From contig NC_019904.1 of the NCBI RefSeq assembly GCF_000325705.1, positions 2,544,001-2,608,000 on the forward strand: a stretch of DNA of 64,000 nucleotides, read 5' to 3'. The translations under genes were made by a program, and so were the position numbers. Shown one piece after another: positions 24,231-33,490 of this stretch. The notes under the pieces were generated by a model, which had not been told where the DNA came from, did no database searches, and saw only the letters and a list, made by a program, of their open reading frames with translations. This stretch comes from Echinicola vietnamensis DSM 17526 (GTDB lineage: Bacteria; Bacteroidota; Bacteroidia; Cytophagales; Cyclobacteriaceae). The number at the start of each line of letters is the position of its first letter. Position 1 is the stretch's first letter.

Positions 24231-25814
24231 TTATTTCATTATGATCGGTTCAGGGTGCTTATCAGCGTCAAATGGGTCGAAAAAGTAAATCCCTGCCTGT
24301 TGGTAAAGTGGAAGATGTTTTTTTAACCTGTTTGAAAAATCTCCGAAATCTTTTTGGCTCGTTGGGGTCCAGGCTACTTCTGCTAGGGCGGCGAGGCGAG
24401 GGAACGTCAAATAGTCCAGTCGTGCTTCATGAGTGACCGTCTCAGTCCATAGATTGGCTTGAAAACCCAATATCAAAGACCTTTTTGAAGCAGGGACTTC
24501 CAGCTGGGACAAACTAAATTCGTAGACGCGTTGGAGTGGGTTGAAGTTGCCGCCCCATTTTCTTCCATAACGGTCGTTATCCTGCTGTACAAAATCAAAG
24601 TACAACGGAATCCTCGGACAAATAACCGTCTGAATATTGTTTTCCAATAGCTTTTGGAGTTGCTGCGGCTGGTCATGTCGCCACCAAAATAAAACACTTC
24701 TGTCCGTAGGAAGCCCAGCATCTGCCATTTCGTCCCAGGCCAAAATAGTATTGTTAAGAGCAAAAAGCGAGTCTGCCATGCGCTTCATGAAGTAATCTTC
24801 TACGGCTTTTAAGTCTTCCAGCCCTTGGGAGTCCATGAGTTGTTGTACGTGGGGATCCGTTTTCCACTGCTGATTCCCAAAACTTACTTCATCTCCCCCT
24901 AAGTGAATCATTTGTTCAGGAAAAAGCGCATCGGCTTCACGTAGAATGGTGCTCAGATAGGCATAGGTTTCTTCCTTTGCAGGGTGAAAGGTAAACGCCG
25001 GATATTTTTCCGACCCTCCGCCGCTGAATTCCGGATAGGCCCTATTGGCAGCTGTGGCATGTCCGGGCATGTCGATTTCCGGAATGATGTCGATTTTTCG
25101 CTCCGCGGCATAGCGGACAATTTCTTTGATCTCTGCTTGGGTGTAATAGCGGGCAGGAGCGTTGGGGTCGCTGTTGTCTCCAATGCCTCCTATCAGGGCC
25201 AATTTAGGATAGCCGTTGATGGCTATTCTCCAGCCTTGTGCATCCGTCAGGTGCCAATGAAACTTGTTTAGTTTATAATATGCCATCCAGTCCAAGAGTG
25301 ATTTGACCTTCTCCATTCCGAAAAAATGTCTTGATTCGTCCAGCATAAAACCTCGCCAGCGGTAAGCAGGGCGGTCTGAAATTTGCCACGAAGGGATGTT
25401 GATCCTGCCTTCTGAAAGGGGAGCTTGATCAGCCAGCTGTAATAAAGAAATGATGCCATGGAAAATACCCGTCTCTGTGGCAGAAGAGATGGTGATTCCA
25501 CGGGATGGATGGATGGATAATTGATAATCATCAGATACTGACTCGGAAAGCACCAGGTGGATGTCGCTGGCCGATCCTTCTGAGGTTTCGATTCCCAGAG
25601 GAAATGCCTTTTGCGAAAGAAACATTTTTTGTAAAAAATATGCCTCCTCTTGCAGCAGTTTATTGGAATACTGGATCTTGGTAGTGGCCGTGATGGGGAA
25701 AGGTACCTCTCCTTTATCATAGCTTGTGGGCAAAGGAATGATTTCAGGACGGTTTTGTCCAAAGGAAGGGAGGCAGATCAAAATGGATAGTAGAAAAAAA
25801 CTGTACGTTTTCAT
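24231..25814 (-). CDS. GH20 beta-N-acetylhexosaminidase
   Basis: About 527 residues from the ATG at 25814, chosen because MKTYSFFLLSILICLPSFGQ is a full signal peptide; the frame extends 20 codons further upstream. An N-terminal GH20b domain (about 20-140) is followed by the GH20 (beta/alpha)8 barrel: YRWRGFMLDESRHFFG, FHWHLTDAQGWR, DMPGHATAA, and the catalytic Asp-Glu pair D308-E309 in HLGGDEVSF. It removes terminal beta-GlcNAc or GalNAc by substrate-assisted catalysis, probably in the periplasm. It lies between the GH88 and DUF2264 genes on the same strand, so it probably works on amino-sugar-containing oligosaccharides. The conventional lyase/GH88 route for glycosaminoglycans does not need it. 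Confidence 0.94.
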   Translation of the reverse strand: MKTYSFFLLSILICLPSFGQNRPEIIPLPTSYDKGEVPFPITATTKIQYSNKLLQEEAYFLQKMFLSQKAFPLGIETSEGSASDIHLVLSESVSDDYQLSIHPSRGITISSATETGIFHGIISLLQLADQAPLSEGRINIPSWQISDRPAYRWRGFMLDESRHFFGMEKVKSLLDWMAYYKLNKFHWHLTDAQGWRIAINGYPKLALIGGIGDNSDPNAPARYYTQAEIKEIVRYAAERKIDIIPEIDMPGHATAANRAYPEFSGGGSEKYPAFTFHPAKEETYAYLSTILREADALFPEQMIHLGGDEVSFGNQQWKTDPHVQQLMDSQGLEDLKAVEDYFMKRMADSLFALNNTILAWDEMADAGLPTDRSVLFWWRHDQPQQLQKLLENNIQTVICPRIPLYFDFVQQDNDRYGRKWGGNFNPLQRVYEFSLSQLEVPASKRSLILGFQANLWTETVTHEARLDYLTFPRLAALAEVAWTPTSQKDFGDFSNRLKKHLPLYQQAGIYFFDPFDADKHPEPIIMK

Positions 25815-25898
25815 GTTGGAGGAAATTGTGGGTTTTTGGCTCAATAACATGCCGAAGTGAATAGCTCGGGGCAAGCCATAATACCGGGGGAATTAAAT

Positions 25899-25906
25899 CA
25901 AATATA
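25899..25906 (-). promoter_or_regulatory. Possible -7 element upstream of the GH20 gene
   Basis: On the minus strand 25906-25899 reads TATATTTG, a match to the Bacteroidota -7 consensus TAnnTTTG, about 85 bp before the GH20 start. No TTTG at -33 was found, so support is weak. Confidence 0.3.
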
Positions 25907-25944
25907 AACTTTAATCATCCGCTTTGCTAAGCTTGTTTTAACAT

Positions 25945-25983
25945 AAATGCCGGCCATCACCAGTGGTGAAGTAGCCAGCATTT
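25945..25983 (-). terminator. Hairpin behind the GH88 gene
   Basis: AAATGCCGGC (25945-25954) pairs with GCCAGCATTT (25974-25983), one G-T wobble, with an inner TCACC/GGTGA stem. It lies just behind the minus-strand stop at 25994. No strong T-tract follows on that strand, so termination may be partial. Confidence 0.6.
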
Positions 25984-25993
25984 AGATTTTTTA

Positions 25994-27223
25994 TTAGTCT
26001 AGAAACCATTCTTGGTACCTTTTGAGCGCTTCAATGTAGTAATAATCAGCATAGGTAAGCGGTACATCGACTTCAGAGTTATGCGGTAAAGATCCCACAC
26101 TGTGCATTAAGATAAATCCACCATTTTCGCCAAGCTTAGCACGATACTTATCCGATGAAAGACTGATGAGGGTCTTTTCTGCGGCAGATACATATTTTTC
26201 TGCTTTCGTTTTATCTGCAGTGTATTTGCTCAATTCCAGAAGTGCCGAAGCATTCAGCGCCGCCGCGGATGCATCGCGGTAAGTGGTGTCCGTGGCCGGG
26301 GCGTCATAATCCCAATAAGGGACCATGTCTGCAGGCATGTTAGGATGGTCAAGGATAAAGGCCGCAATATTTTCAGCCTGGGCCAAATACGCTGGGTCTT
26401 TGGTGTCGCGGTACATGACAGTATATCCATACAGCCCCCAAGATTGTCCGCGTGACCATGCGGAGTCATCCGCTTTTCCTTGGTGTGTTTTCTTGTCCAC
26501 CACCTGGCCCGTTGCAGGATCATAGTCCACGACATGATAGGAGCTGAAATCATCACGGAAGTGATTTTTAAGGGTACTATCTGCATGGGAAATGTTAATG
26601 TTGCGGTATTTGTCGTCTCCTGAAACGTCAGATGCCCAAAAGAGAAACTCCAGGTTCATCATATTGTCAATGATCACCGGGTATTTCCACGAACCATGGT
26701 CCCATGATTTGATCAGGCCAGTCTCTGGATGAAAACGGGTGGCTAAGGATTCAGCACCTTGTAGCATGACTTCTTTGTAATGTTCATTCCCGGTAATCCG
26801 ATAAGCATTCCCAAAGCTACAAAACAGCATGAAGCCAAGGTCATGGGTACCTTTATTGTCTTTTTCTTTTTCCAGGATTTCCAATTTTTGCTCGGCCAGC
26901 TGAAGCATGGAGGAATCACCAGACATTTCATAGAGGTATAGCAACGTCCCGGGATAAAAGCCAGAGGTCCACCAGCTGGTGCCCGAACTAACCGATTTAG
27001 CTTCTTCTTGAATAAATGTCCTCGGAAGCTTGTCTTCTGGAACCAAGGTGCTTAGGTGCTCATATTGTTTCACGGAAAAGGCAATGTTCTCTTGGATGAA
27101 AGCTTCCGTAATATCAGGTGAAGAAGCATCCGGTTCCTCTGTTTTTTGGGTGGATTGGCCGCAGCCAGTAACCAATAGACCTGCAGCCAACAGAGCGTAG
27201 ATAAATTTGTGATTTCGTTTCAT
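25994..27223 (-). CDS. GH88 unsaturated glucuronyl hydrolase, lipoprotein
   Basis: 409 residues. Lipoprotein signal with cysteine at residue 21 (LLVTGCGQ). The body is an alpha/alpha-barrel of family GH88. Active-site blocks are VIIDNMMNLEFLFWAS (Asp 186) and ADDSAWSRGQSWGLYGY (Asp 252/253), with the family pattern WSRGQ-x-W. GH88 enzymes remove the 4,5-unsaturated uronic acid that polysaccharide lyases leave at the non-reducing end. It therefore pairs logically with the PL8 and heparinase II/III-type lyases at 35-41 kb. First gene of the minus-strand set, diverging from the first sigma gene across about 355 bp. Confidence 0.95.
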   Translation of the reverse strand: MKRNHKFIYALLAAGLLVTGCGQSTQKTEEPDASSPDITEAFIQENIAFSVKQYEHLSTLVPEDKLPRTFIQEEAKSVSSGTSWWTSGFYPGTLLYLYEMSGDSSMLQLAEQKLEILEKEKDNKGTHDLGFMLFCSFGNAYRITGNEHYKEVMLQGAESLATRFHPETGLIKSWDHGSWKYPVIIDNMMNLEFLFWASDVSGDDKYRNINISHADSTLKNHFRDDFSSYHVVDYDPATGQVVDKKTHQGKADDSAWSRGQSWGLYGYTVMYRDTKDPAYLAQAENIAAFILDHPNMPADMVPYWDYDAPATDTTYRDASAAALNASALLELSKYTADKTKAEKYVSAAEKTLISLSSDKYRAKLGENGGFILMHSVGSLPHNSEVDVPLTYADYYYIEALKRYQEWFLD

Positions 27224-27578
27224 GTGGGGATGATGATTTTAATAAGGTTGTATTTTATTTTCTATAAGTATATAGAGTGATTTTTTGGTAAATGACCACG
27301 CTTACAGTTGGTTTTTTTGTGGAATCCCTTACTGTAAGTGCTGTCTTATGGAAGCCAATATATTAAAATTTAAATGAAAATATTGGTTAAAAGTTTTGAT
27401 TTGTTTCATTATTGTTAGTAAATAGTAAGATATTGAAAATATAATATCAGGTTAATGGGTGAAATGATATTGTTTTTTCGTAACGAGTGCATGCCCAAAG
27501 GTTTTGACAGGTGGCGGTGTCGAAGGTAAAAAGGAGTGGAGGTCTAAACCAAGTGAATTAAGTAAAGCAAATGAAATC
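27224..27578. other. Divergent promoter region between GH88 and ECF sigma gene 1
   Basis: About 355 bp, very AT-rich, no gene. An in-frame TTG at 27504 extends the sigma frame but is less likely than the ATG at 27579. No clear promoter consensus could be fixed. Confidence 0.5.
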
Positions 27579-28181
27579 ATGATAGCAAAGCCCCGTAGTT
27601 TAGAAGAAGTTTGGACGGCATTTTTGGACGGTGAAGATGAAGCATTGGGCTATATCTATGCTGAAAATATAGACAGGCTTTATAATTATGGAAGGCAGTT
27701 TACTCCCCAAAAGTCTTTGGTAAAAGATACCATTCAGGATGTCTTCTGCCAATTGATCGATGATCGTAAAAAATTGGGAAAGGCACGCTCGGTAAGAGCG
27801 TATCTGATGGCCTGTTTGCGCAGGAGGTTGCTGGAAGCTTTGAAAAATGAACGGAGGAATCGGGACTATGAGGTGAATGATGAAGCGTTTTTTATCGCCG
27901 TGGATGCCAATTCCTATTTTATCGATTCCAACCTGTCCTTGGATCAAAAGAAGGTTTTAGAGAAGTATTGCAATGAGCTTCCTGTACGCCAGCGGGAGAT
28001 TATCATGATGCGATTTTTTGAAAATATGCCGTATGAGGAAATTGCCGAAGTAATGGGGCTTGCCAATGCCAAAACCGTGAGGACCATGATGTACCGAGGA
28101 CTCAACAAACTATCGGATTCTTTGACCCCATATAAGTCGCAGCTATTGCAGCTGCTGATCATGATGGAGATGCTTGAATGA
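27579..28181 (+). CDS. ECF RNA polymerase sigma factor, Bacteroidota SusCD-linked type (cassette 1)
   Basis: 200 residues from the ATG at 27579 (a TTG at 27504 would add 25 residues). Sigma region 2 covers about 20-90 (LYNYGRQFTPQKSLVKDTIQDVF) and region 4 about 135-190 (LPVRQREIIMMRFFENMPYEEIAEVMGL, helix-turn-helix). Such sigma factors are held by a FecR anti-sigma protein and freed when the SusC-type transducer meets its glycan; they then transcribe the PUL. Here the FecR gene is 731 bp downstream, with an ORF-poor gap between. It resembles the sigma of cassette 3 more than that of cassette 2. Confidence 0.93.
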   Translation: MIAKPRSLEEVWTAFLDGEDEALGYIYAENIDRLYNYGRQFTPQKSLVKDTIQDVFCQLIDDRKKLGKARSVRAYLMACLRRRLLEALKNERRNRDYEVNDEAFFIAVDANSYFIDSNLSLDQKKVLEKYCNELPVRQREIIMMRFFENMPYEEIAEVMGLANAKTVRTMMYRGLNKLSDSLTPYKSQLLQLLIMMEMLE

Positions 28182-28912
28182 TTTTGGATAAAGTAATATT
28201 TCCGGGAAGCTCACTTAAAAGGAGGGCATTTCGACTATGGACTAGTTAAATGCGGAGAAGGTGACGCCGAGGGACATGGTGATAAGTGGTTCTCGAAGAT
28301 GAGGTGTAAGGTGATAGCATGATCACCAAGCAGCATACTCAAAGCCTTGGCCGGACCCTATCATCACTGCTAAGAGCAACCCCCTTGACAAACATTAAAA
28401 CTATATTAGCCCCAGATAAAATGGATGAACACAGATCTCCAATGGTGCAAGCATCCTATCTGTTTTTATCAGCGTTCATCTGTGCACGAATGGAAACCAA
28501 CGATGGAAAGGAAAATGATAAGCCATAGGAATAGGTTAGCCCCAGCTTTTCCACTTGATTCATAATGTTTTGACCTGTTTTGGCAGTACCTCATACATTG
28601 AGCACTTATGGGGCTATGGCCAGAGGCATGGTTGGATGCCCTTGATCCAATACGCTAAAACCGGTTGGATGAATCGTTGACTTTTTTGGATTATTAACCT
28701 TCATCTGCCCCTTTGATCTCTTCCAATTATAGGGGATGCCACGGATGCTCCTGTCCATGATTAATGAGGAGAAAAAATATAGCCTATCCGGTAGCTAATG
28801 AGCGATACAATTTTGTTTAAAATACTTTTTTCAAAATAAATCAAAAATAGAAGTGGTCGTTTAGTGTCTTTTTTTCTCTACTCATAAAAGACCACATAAG
28901 AAATTGTTATAA
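28182..28912. other. Long ORF-poor gap between sigma and FecR genes, cassette 1
   Basis: 731 bp. No supported gene. TTAGCCCCAG occurs twice (28406-28415 and 28536-28545). The stretch near 28420-28510 reads like an interspersed element of the 'ATCTGTGTTCATCTGTG' kind that I recall from many genomes; that identification is from memory. Nothing else recognisable. Confidence 0.5.
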
Positions 28913-29956
28913 ATGGATTTCAAAAGTTTTGTTTTCAAGGAATTACTGGAGGATGAATATTTTATCCAGTGGTTAACGGCTCCGGATAAGGAATCTGATC
29001 GGTATTGGCATGCATGGATGCGCAACAACCCGGATAAGGCGGCTGTACTAAAGGACATTAAGGCGGTGGTCAACGCCATCGAGCCCAAGCGGGCTTATCA
29101 GCTGGAAGAGGAAGAGAAGGATGTGCTATTGGGGCATATTCAGCAATATGCAGCTAAGCGACAGGGGAAAATTGTAAGTCGTAGTGGGAGCAAAAAGCGC
29201 CGGAAGATGACCAATGTAGGCTTGATGGCGGCTAGTTTTATCATCCTAGCCATTCTGACCGCCAATTATTTTGGACTGTTTCACCGATTCGATGATGTTC
29301 CCGTGCTGATGGAGGAGCGATTGGTCTTAAAACAAACCAACAAGGGAACCAAATCGAGCTTTTATTTACCCGACGGTACGCTTGTGAAATTGAATTCCGC
29401 TAGCTCACTGGAGTTTCCTGCTGTTTTTTCGGATACCCTAAGGAAAGTGAAGTTGACTGGTCAGGCATTTTTCGAAGTGACCAGAAATGAGGAAGTGCCT
29501 TTTATCGTGGAAACGGAGCGGATGGAGATCCAAGTGCTCGGGACCTCGTTTGATGTGCTCAGCAATATCAAAGATGAGCTATTTGAGGTGGCAGTAGCCT
29601 CTGGAAAAGTGAAAGTGAATACCTACTCCGGAAATCAAGAAATCCTTGGCAAAACAGAAATGACACATTTGGACATGAGAAGTGGCCAGTTGATCAAAGA
29701 GCATTTTGACCCTGATTACAAATTGGGCTGGAAAGATGGAATTCTGGCATTTGAGGGGGAGGATTTTGGTAGGGTCTTTAGGCGTCTGGAGGATTGGTTT
29801 GGGGTGACCATTTCGGTGTCCAGTGACATTGCACTTGAAAAATCCTACACCGGAAAATACGATAACCAGTCCCTTGAGAATGTTCTGAGAGGAATGTCAA
29901 CCGTCTTGGATTTTAGATATGAGATCCAAGGGAAAGCAGTAACGATATATCGATAA
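28913..29956 (+). CDS. FecR-family anti-sigma factor (cassette 1)
   Basis: 347 residues. The N-terminal cytoplasmic sigma-binding part (1-98) has tryptophan-rich helices (FIQWLTAPDKESDRYWHAW). A single transmembrane helix lies at about 102-122. Then comes the periplasmic FecR domain (about 145-245, GTKSSFYLPDGTLVKLNS, FFEVTRNEEVPFIVET, VLGTSFDV) and a C-terminal DUF4974-like domain (about 270-347, FGRVFRRLEDWFGVTISV, YTGKYDNQSLENVLRGM). It relays the state of the SusC STN domain to the sigma factor. Followed after 55 bp by susC1. Its N-terminus shares a clear pattern with the FecR of cassette 3. Confidence 0.95.
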   Translation: MDFKSFVFKELLEDEYFIQWLTAPDKESDRYWHAWMRNNPDKAAVLKDIKAVVNAIEPKRAYQLEEEEKDVLLGHIQQYAAKRQGKIVSRSGSKKRRKMTNVGLMAASFIILAILTANYFGLFHRFDDVPVLMEERLVLKQTNKGTKSSFYLPDGTLVKLNSASSLEFPAVFSDTLRKVKLTGQAFFEVTRNEEVPFIVETERMEIQVLGTSFDVLSNIKDELFEVAVASGKVKVNTYSGNQEILGKTEMTHLDMRSGQLIKEHFDPDYKLGWKDGILAFEGEDFGRVFRRLEDWFGVTISVSSDIALEKSYTGKYDNQSLENVLRGMSTVLDFRYEIQGKAVTIYR

Positions 29957-30011
29957 AAAACATAGCATAAAACCCAAAAACAGATTTAATGTTCATCATA
30001 ACCCAAAAAAA

Positions 30012-33000
30012 ATGAAAATACACCTACTTTCAAAAATGAAATTTGTGGGGATATTGGTCTTGACACTGCTAATAGGTCTTGGCGATATTTCTGCCCATCA
30101 ATACGCTTTGGCCAATTCCTCCTGGAAACGGAACCAAAGGCTTGAGGATGTAAATGTGTCCTTGAAAATGAAAAATGCCAACATGATTCAAGTGCTGAAG
30201 AAAATTGAGTCCGTCACAGGCTTTCATGTGGCCTTTATGGAGGGAGACTTGTCCACTGCGCAAAACATTACCTTGGATGTAAAGCAGCAGTCTCTGCTTC
30301 ACCTACTGGAGACACTTTCACGTGATTATAATGTGCACTTTACCCAGGTGAACAATACGATCCATGCCAGGCCTAAGGAAGAAATGATACCAGTGGGATC
30401 ATTGGAAGAAAGAAGCATTTCGGGTAAAGTGCTGGACGAAGAGGGCATTCCCATTCCCGGAGTAAATGTGATTGTGAAAGGAACCAAAAAAGTGACTGTG
30501 ACAGATCTGGATGGCGTCTTTGCGTTTGACAATATTGCGGAAGATGCGGTATTGGTATTTACGTTTATCGGTTTTGAATCACAGGAAATATCCGTGACCA
30601 ATAAAGAAACGATATCGGTGACGTTATTGGAGGATATTGGCGATCTCGAAGAAGTGGTGGTGGTAGGATATGGCACCCAGAAAAAAGCCAATCTTACAGG
30701 TGCTGTTTCTACGGTAGAGGCAAAGGCCTTGGAAAACCGGCCGGTTACCAATGTGGCCAACGCTCTTCAAGGAACTACACCAGGCCTGAATATCACCAGG
30801 ACGGGAGGACAGCCCGGTAATGAGAATGTAGGCATTCAAGTAAGGGGAGTGACCTCCGCAAACGGTGCCGTAGACCCGCTATTGATGGTGGATGGCGTGC
30901 CTTCTCCATTGTTTACGCTGCAGACCATAAACCCCAATGATATTGAATCTGTAACGGTGCTTAAAGATGCCGCCGCTGCCGCCATTTATGGTGCACAGGC
31001 TGCCGGTGGGGTGATATTGGTGAAGACAAAAGCCGGGAAAACCGGGAAGACCACGTTTGAATATTCAAACCAGTTTGGTACAGAATGGGCTTTAAATGTT
31101 CCCGAAAGGCTATCCCTGCTGGATGAAGCACTTTACTCCAATTTGGCACGTGCCAATGCGGGCTTGGGACCGGAATATAATGAACAGGCACTTCAGTACA
31201 TCCGTGACGGCGTGGAGTTTGTCCCTAGCGAAACCAATGAAAACCGATGGGTAACCTACAATCAGCAGAGCATCAGGGAGCAGGTATTGCGTAAAACTTC
31301 TCCCATGCAAACCCATAACCTTAGTGCCCGAGGTGGTACCGAAAGTGTCAATTACCTCGTCTCTTTGGGATATTATGATAAAAAAGGGGTGTTTAAAATC
31401 GGGCCAGATAGCTTCGAAAGGTACAATGCCCGGTTTAACTTGGGCGCAAAACTGACCAAGCATCTTTCCCTTGATTCCAGGATTTCATATGCCAATCATT
31501 TTACAAAGGCTCCATCCATTGGCGCCAGTGGATACGGATTGCTCCAGCAGGTGTACCAAGCACGTCAGCGGTTCCCTATTTTTATGCCTGACGGCCGCCT
31601 ATTTGGAGGGGCCGGTACATCTGGAAACAATACCTACGGTTACCTTTCCCAAGGCGGGTATAACAACACCCAAAGGAACGACTTTGATGGGGTGTTTACA
31701 GGGACGTTGAAGGATGTGGTCAAGGGCTTGACCATCCGTTCGATCTTTGGAAGGCAATACCGAAGGGCAGACCGGGAGCGCTTTGCTAGGACGGTGGAGC
31801 TATGGGATCGTGGAGGAGATTCGCCTGCTTATATTCTCAATAACCCAAATGCCTATGAGTTGACCCAGGACAATACCATTAACACAAGCTTTCAGATGTT
31901 GGTGGATTATGACCTGACCATTGCGGAGAAACATGCCTTCCATGTGTTGGCGGGCTACCAATGGGAGGATTACCGGTGGACAAGGCTGTATTCCAGGGCT
32001 AACAATCTGATCAACAACGACCTTCCCACGCTCAATCTCGGCGATGATAATACCAAAGTCACCAACCAATCCATTAATACTTACGCAAATCAGTCTGTTT
32101 TTGGGCGGATAAATTACAGCTTCGATGATCGCTTCCTGTTTGAAGGAACTATCAGGATGGACGAAAGCTCTCGTTTGGCTCCAGGATTACGGACCAAGGT
32201 GTTTCCTGCTGCTTCAGTGGGTTGGAATATGCACCGGGAAGACTTTTTTGCGGAGGCATTGCCATTCTTCAGTGAGTTTAAGCTGAGAGGTTCTTGGGGG
32301 CAGTTAGGTAGTGCATTAGGTGGTGATATCATCGGTTATTATGACTATTTGAATGTGCTTTCTCGAGGATCAGGATTAGTGATGGGCAGTGATGAGACAC
32401 GTTCGACGTATTTTTACCAGTCTTCGGTGCCTTCTTCAGAACTTTCCTGGGAGACCATCGAAACGTGGAACGGTGGGGTAGACTTGGGATTGCTGGAGAA
32501 TAAACTTCAAATGAGCTTTGACTATTATGTGAAGCACAATAGGAATATGCTTACGCCGCTCCAACTCCCTGGAACGTTTGGTGTAGGCACTCCCAAAATC
32601 AACAACGGGGTGTTGAAGTCCTGGGGATGGGAGCTGGCGGTCAATTACCGGGATCGCGTGAATGAAAATTTCAATTATAACATTGGATTTAATATCAGTG
32701 ACAATCAGAATGAGCTGATTGAGTATTCCGGAAGAAATGTCGTAGGTGCGGGAAATAACAATATCATTGAAGGATTTCCATTGAATACGATTTGGGGATA
32801 CGAAACCGTGCCGGGATATTTTTCTTCAGCGGATCAGGTAGATGGAGCGCCATTCCAGGACAACAGAACAGGGCCTGGCGATATCCAGTATGTCAACCAA
32901 GATGGGGATGACCGAATTACGGTGGGAAGAGGAACGACCGATGACTCAGGAGATTTGGTACTCTTGGGGGCGAACCAGCAGCGATACTTGTTTGGGATGA

Positions 33001-33461
33001 CCGCTTCTGCCCAGTGGAAAAACTTTGACTTTTCTGTCTTCTTCCAAGGAGTAGGAAAAAGGAGTTTTATGCCTACGCGAGATATGATCATGCCGCTCAG
33101 CCAAAGTTGGTTTATGCCGATGAAGCACCATCAGGACTATTGGACACCCGAAAATCCAGATGCTGAATTCCCACGGCCTTTTTTGAACGGACATCATAAT
33201 TACCTGCCTTCTGACCGATGGGTGTTGGACGGAAGTTATATCCGATTAAAGAATTTCCAAGTAGGGTATTCCCTGCCAGCTACATTGGTGAGCAGGGTGA
33301 AAGTGAACAGGGCAAGGGTATTCATTACCGGCCAAGATGTGTTGACCTTTACGAAAATGGGCGTCTTCAATGGCGTGTTTGATCCGGAAAACTCTAATAA
33401 TGTCCGGGCAGACTATCCATTCTTTGGTACGCTTGCCATTGGTCTGAACCTTTCCTTTTAA
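30012..33461 (+). CDS. SusC/RagA-family TonB-dependent receptor with STN domain (cassette 1)
   Basis: 1149 residues. Signal region followed by the secretin/TonB short N-terminal domain (about 50-118), which in transducers contacts FecR. Then a CarboxypepD_reg-like domain (about 135-212, GVNVIVKGTKKVTVTDLDG), the SusC-specific DLEEVVVVGYGTQKK segment (TonB-box region, about 215), the plug (about 225-345, LLMVDGVPSP, VTVLKDAAAAAIYGAQAAGG) and a 22-strand barrel ending in AIGLNLSF. It imports oligosaccharides across the outer membrane with its SusD partner, whose gene overlaps or follows immediately. The STN domain shows that it also signals. Substrate inferred as a glycosaminoglycan from the enzymes around it. 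Confidence 0.95.
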   Translation: MKIHLLSKMKFVGILVLTLLIGLGDISAHQYALANSSWKRNQRLEDVNVSLKMKNANMIQVLKKIESVTGFHVAFMEGDLSTAQNITLDVKQQSLLHLLETLSRDYNVHFTQVNNTIHARPKEEMIPVGSLEERSISGKVLDEEGIPIPGVNVIVKGTKKVTVTDLDGVFAFDNIAEDAVLVFTFIGFESQEISVTNKETISVTLLEDIGDLEEVVVVGYGTQKKANLTGAVSTVEAKALENRPVTNVANALQGTTPGLNITRTGGQPGNENVGIQVRGVTSANGAVDPLLMVDGVPSPLFTLQTINPNDIESVTVLKDAAAAAIYGAQAAGGVILVKTKAGKTGKTTFEYSNQFGTEWALNVPERLSLLDEALYSNLARANAGLGPEYNEQALQYIRDGVEFVPSETNENRWVTYNQQSIREQVLRKTSPMQTHNLSARGGTESVNYLVSLGYYDKKGVFKIGPDSFERYNARFNLGAKLTKHLSLDSRISYANHFTKAPSIGASGYGLLQQVYQARQRFPIFMPDGRLFGGAGTSGNNTYGYLSQGGYNNTQRNDFDGVFTGTLKDVVKGLTIRSIFGRQYRRADRERFARTVELWDRGGDSPAYILNNPNAYELTQDNTINTSFQMLVDYDLTIAEKHAFHVLAGYQWEDYRWTRLYSRANNLINNDLPTLNLGDDNTKVTNQSINTYANQSVFGRINYSFDDRFLFEGTIRMDESSRLAPGLRTKVFPAASVGWNMHREDFFAEALPFFSEFKLRGSWGQLGSALGGDIIGYYDYLNVLSRGSGLVMGSDETRSTYFYQSSVPSSELSWETIETWNGGVDLGLLENKLQMSFDYYVKHNRNMLTPLQLPGTFGVGTPKINNGVLKSWGWELAVNYRDRVNENFNYNIGFNISDNQNELIEYSGRNVVGAGNNNIIEGFPLNTIWGYETVPGYFSSADQVDGAPFQDNRTGPGDIQYVNQDGDDRITVGRGTTDDSGDLVLLGANQQRYLFGMTASAQWKNFDFSVFFQGVGKRSFMPTRDMIMPLSQSWFMPMKHHQDYWTPENPDAEFPRPFLNGHHNYLPSDRWVLDGSYIRLKNFQVGYSLPATLVSRVKVNRARVFITGQDVLTFTKMGVFNGVFDPENSNNVRADYPFFGTLAIGLNLSF

Positions 33462-33490
33462 CCTTGAACTTGAAATTAAACCTTAAGAAA

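Noticed and set aside
28319..28528. 69-codon open frame in the sigma-FecR gap of cassette 1
   Set aside because: Low-complexity, no family resemblance; its sequence follows the repeat-like DNA and looks like a chance translation.
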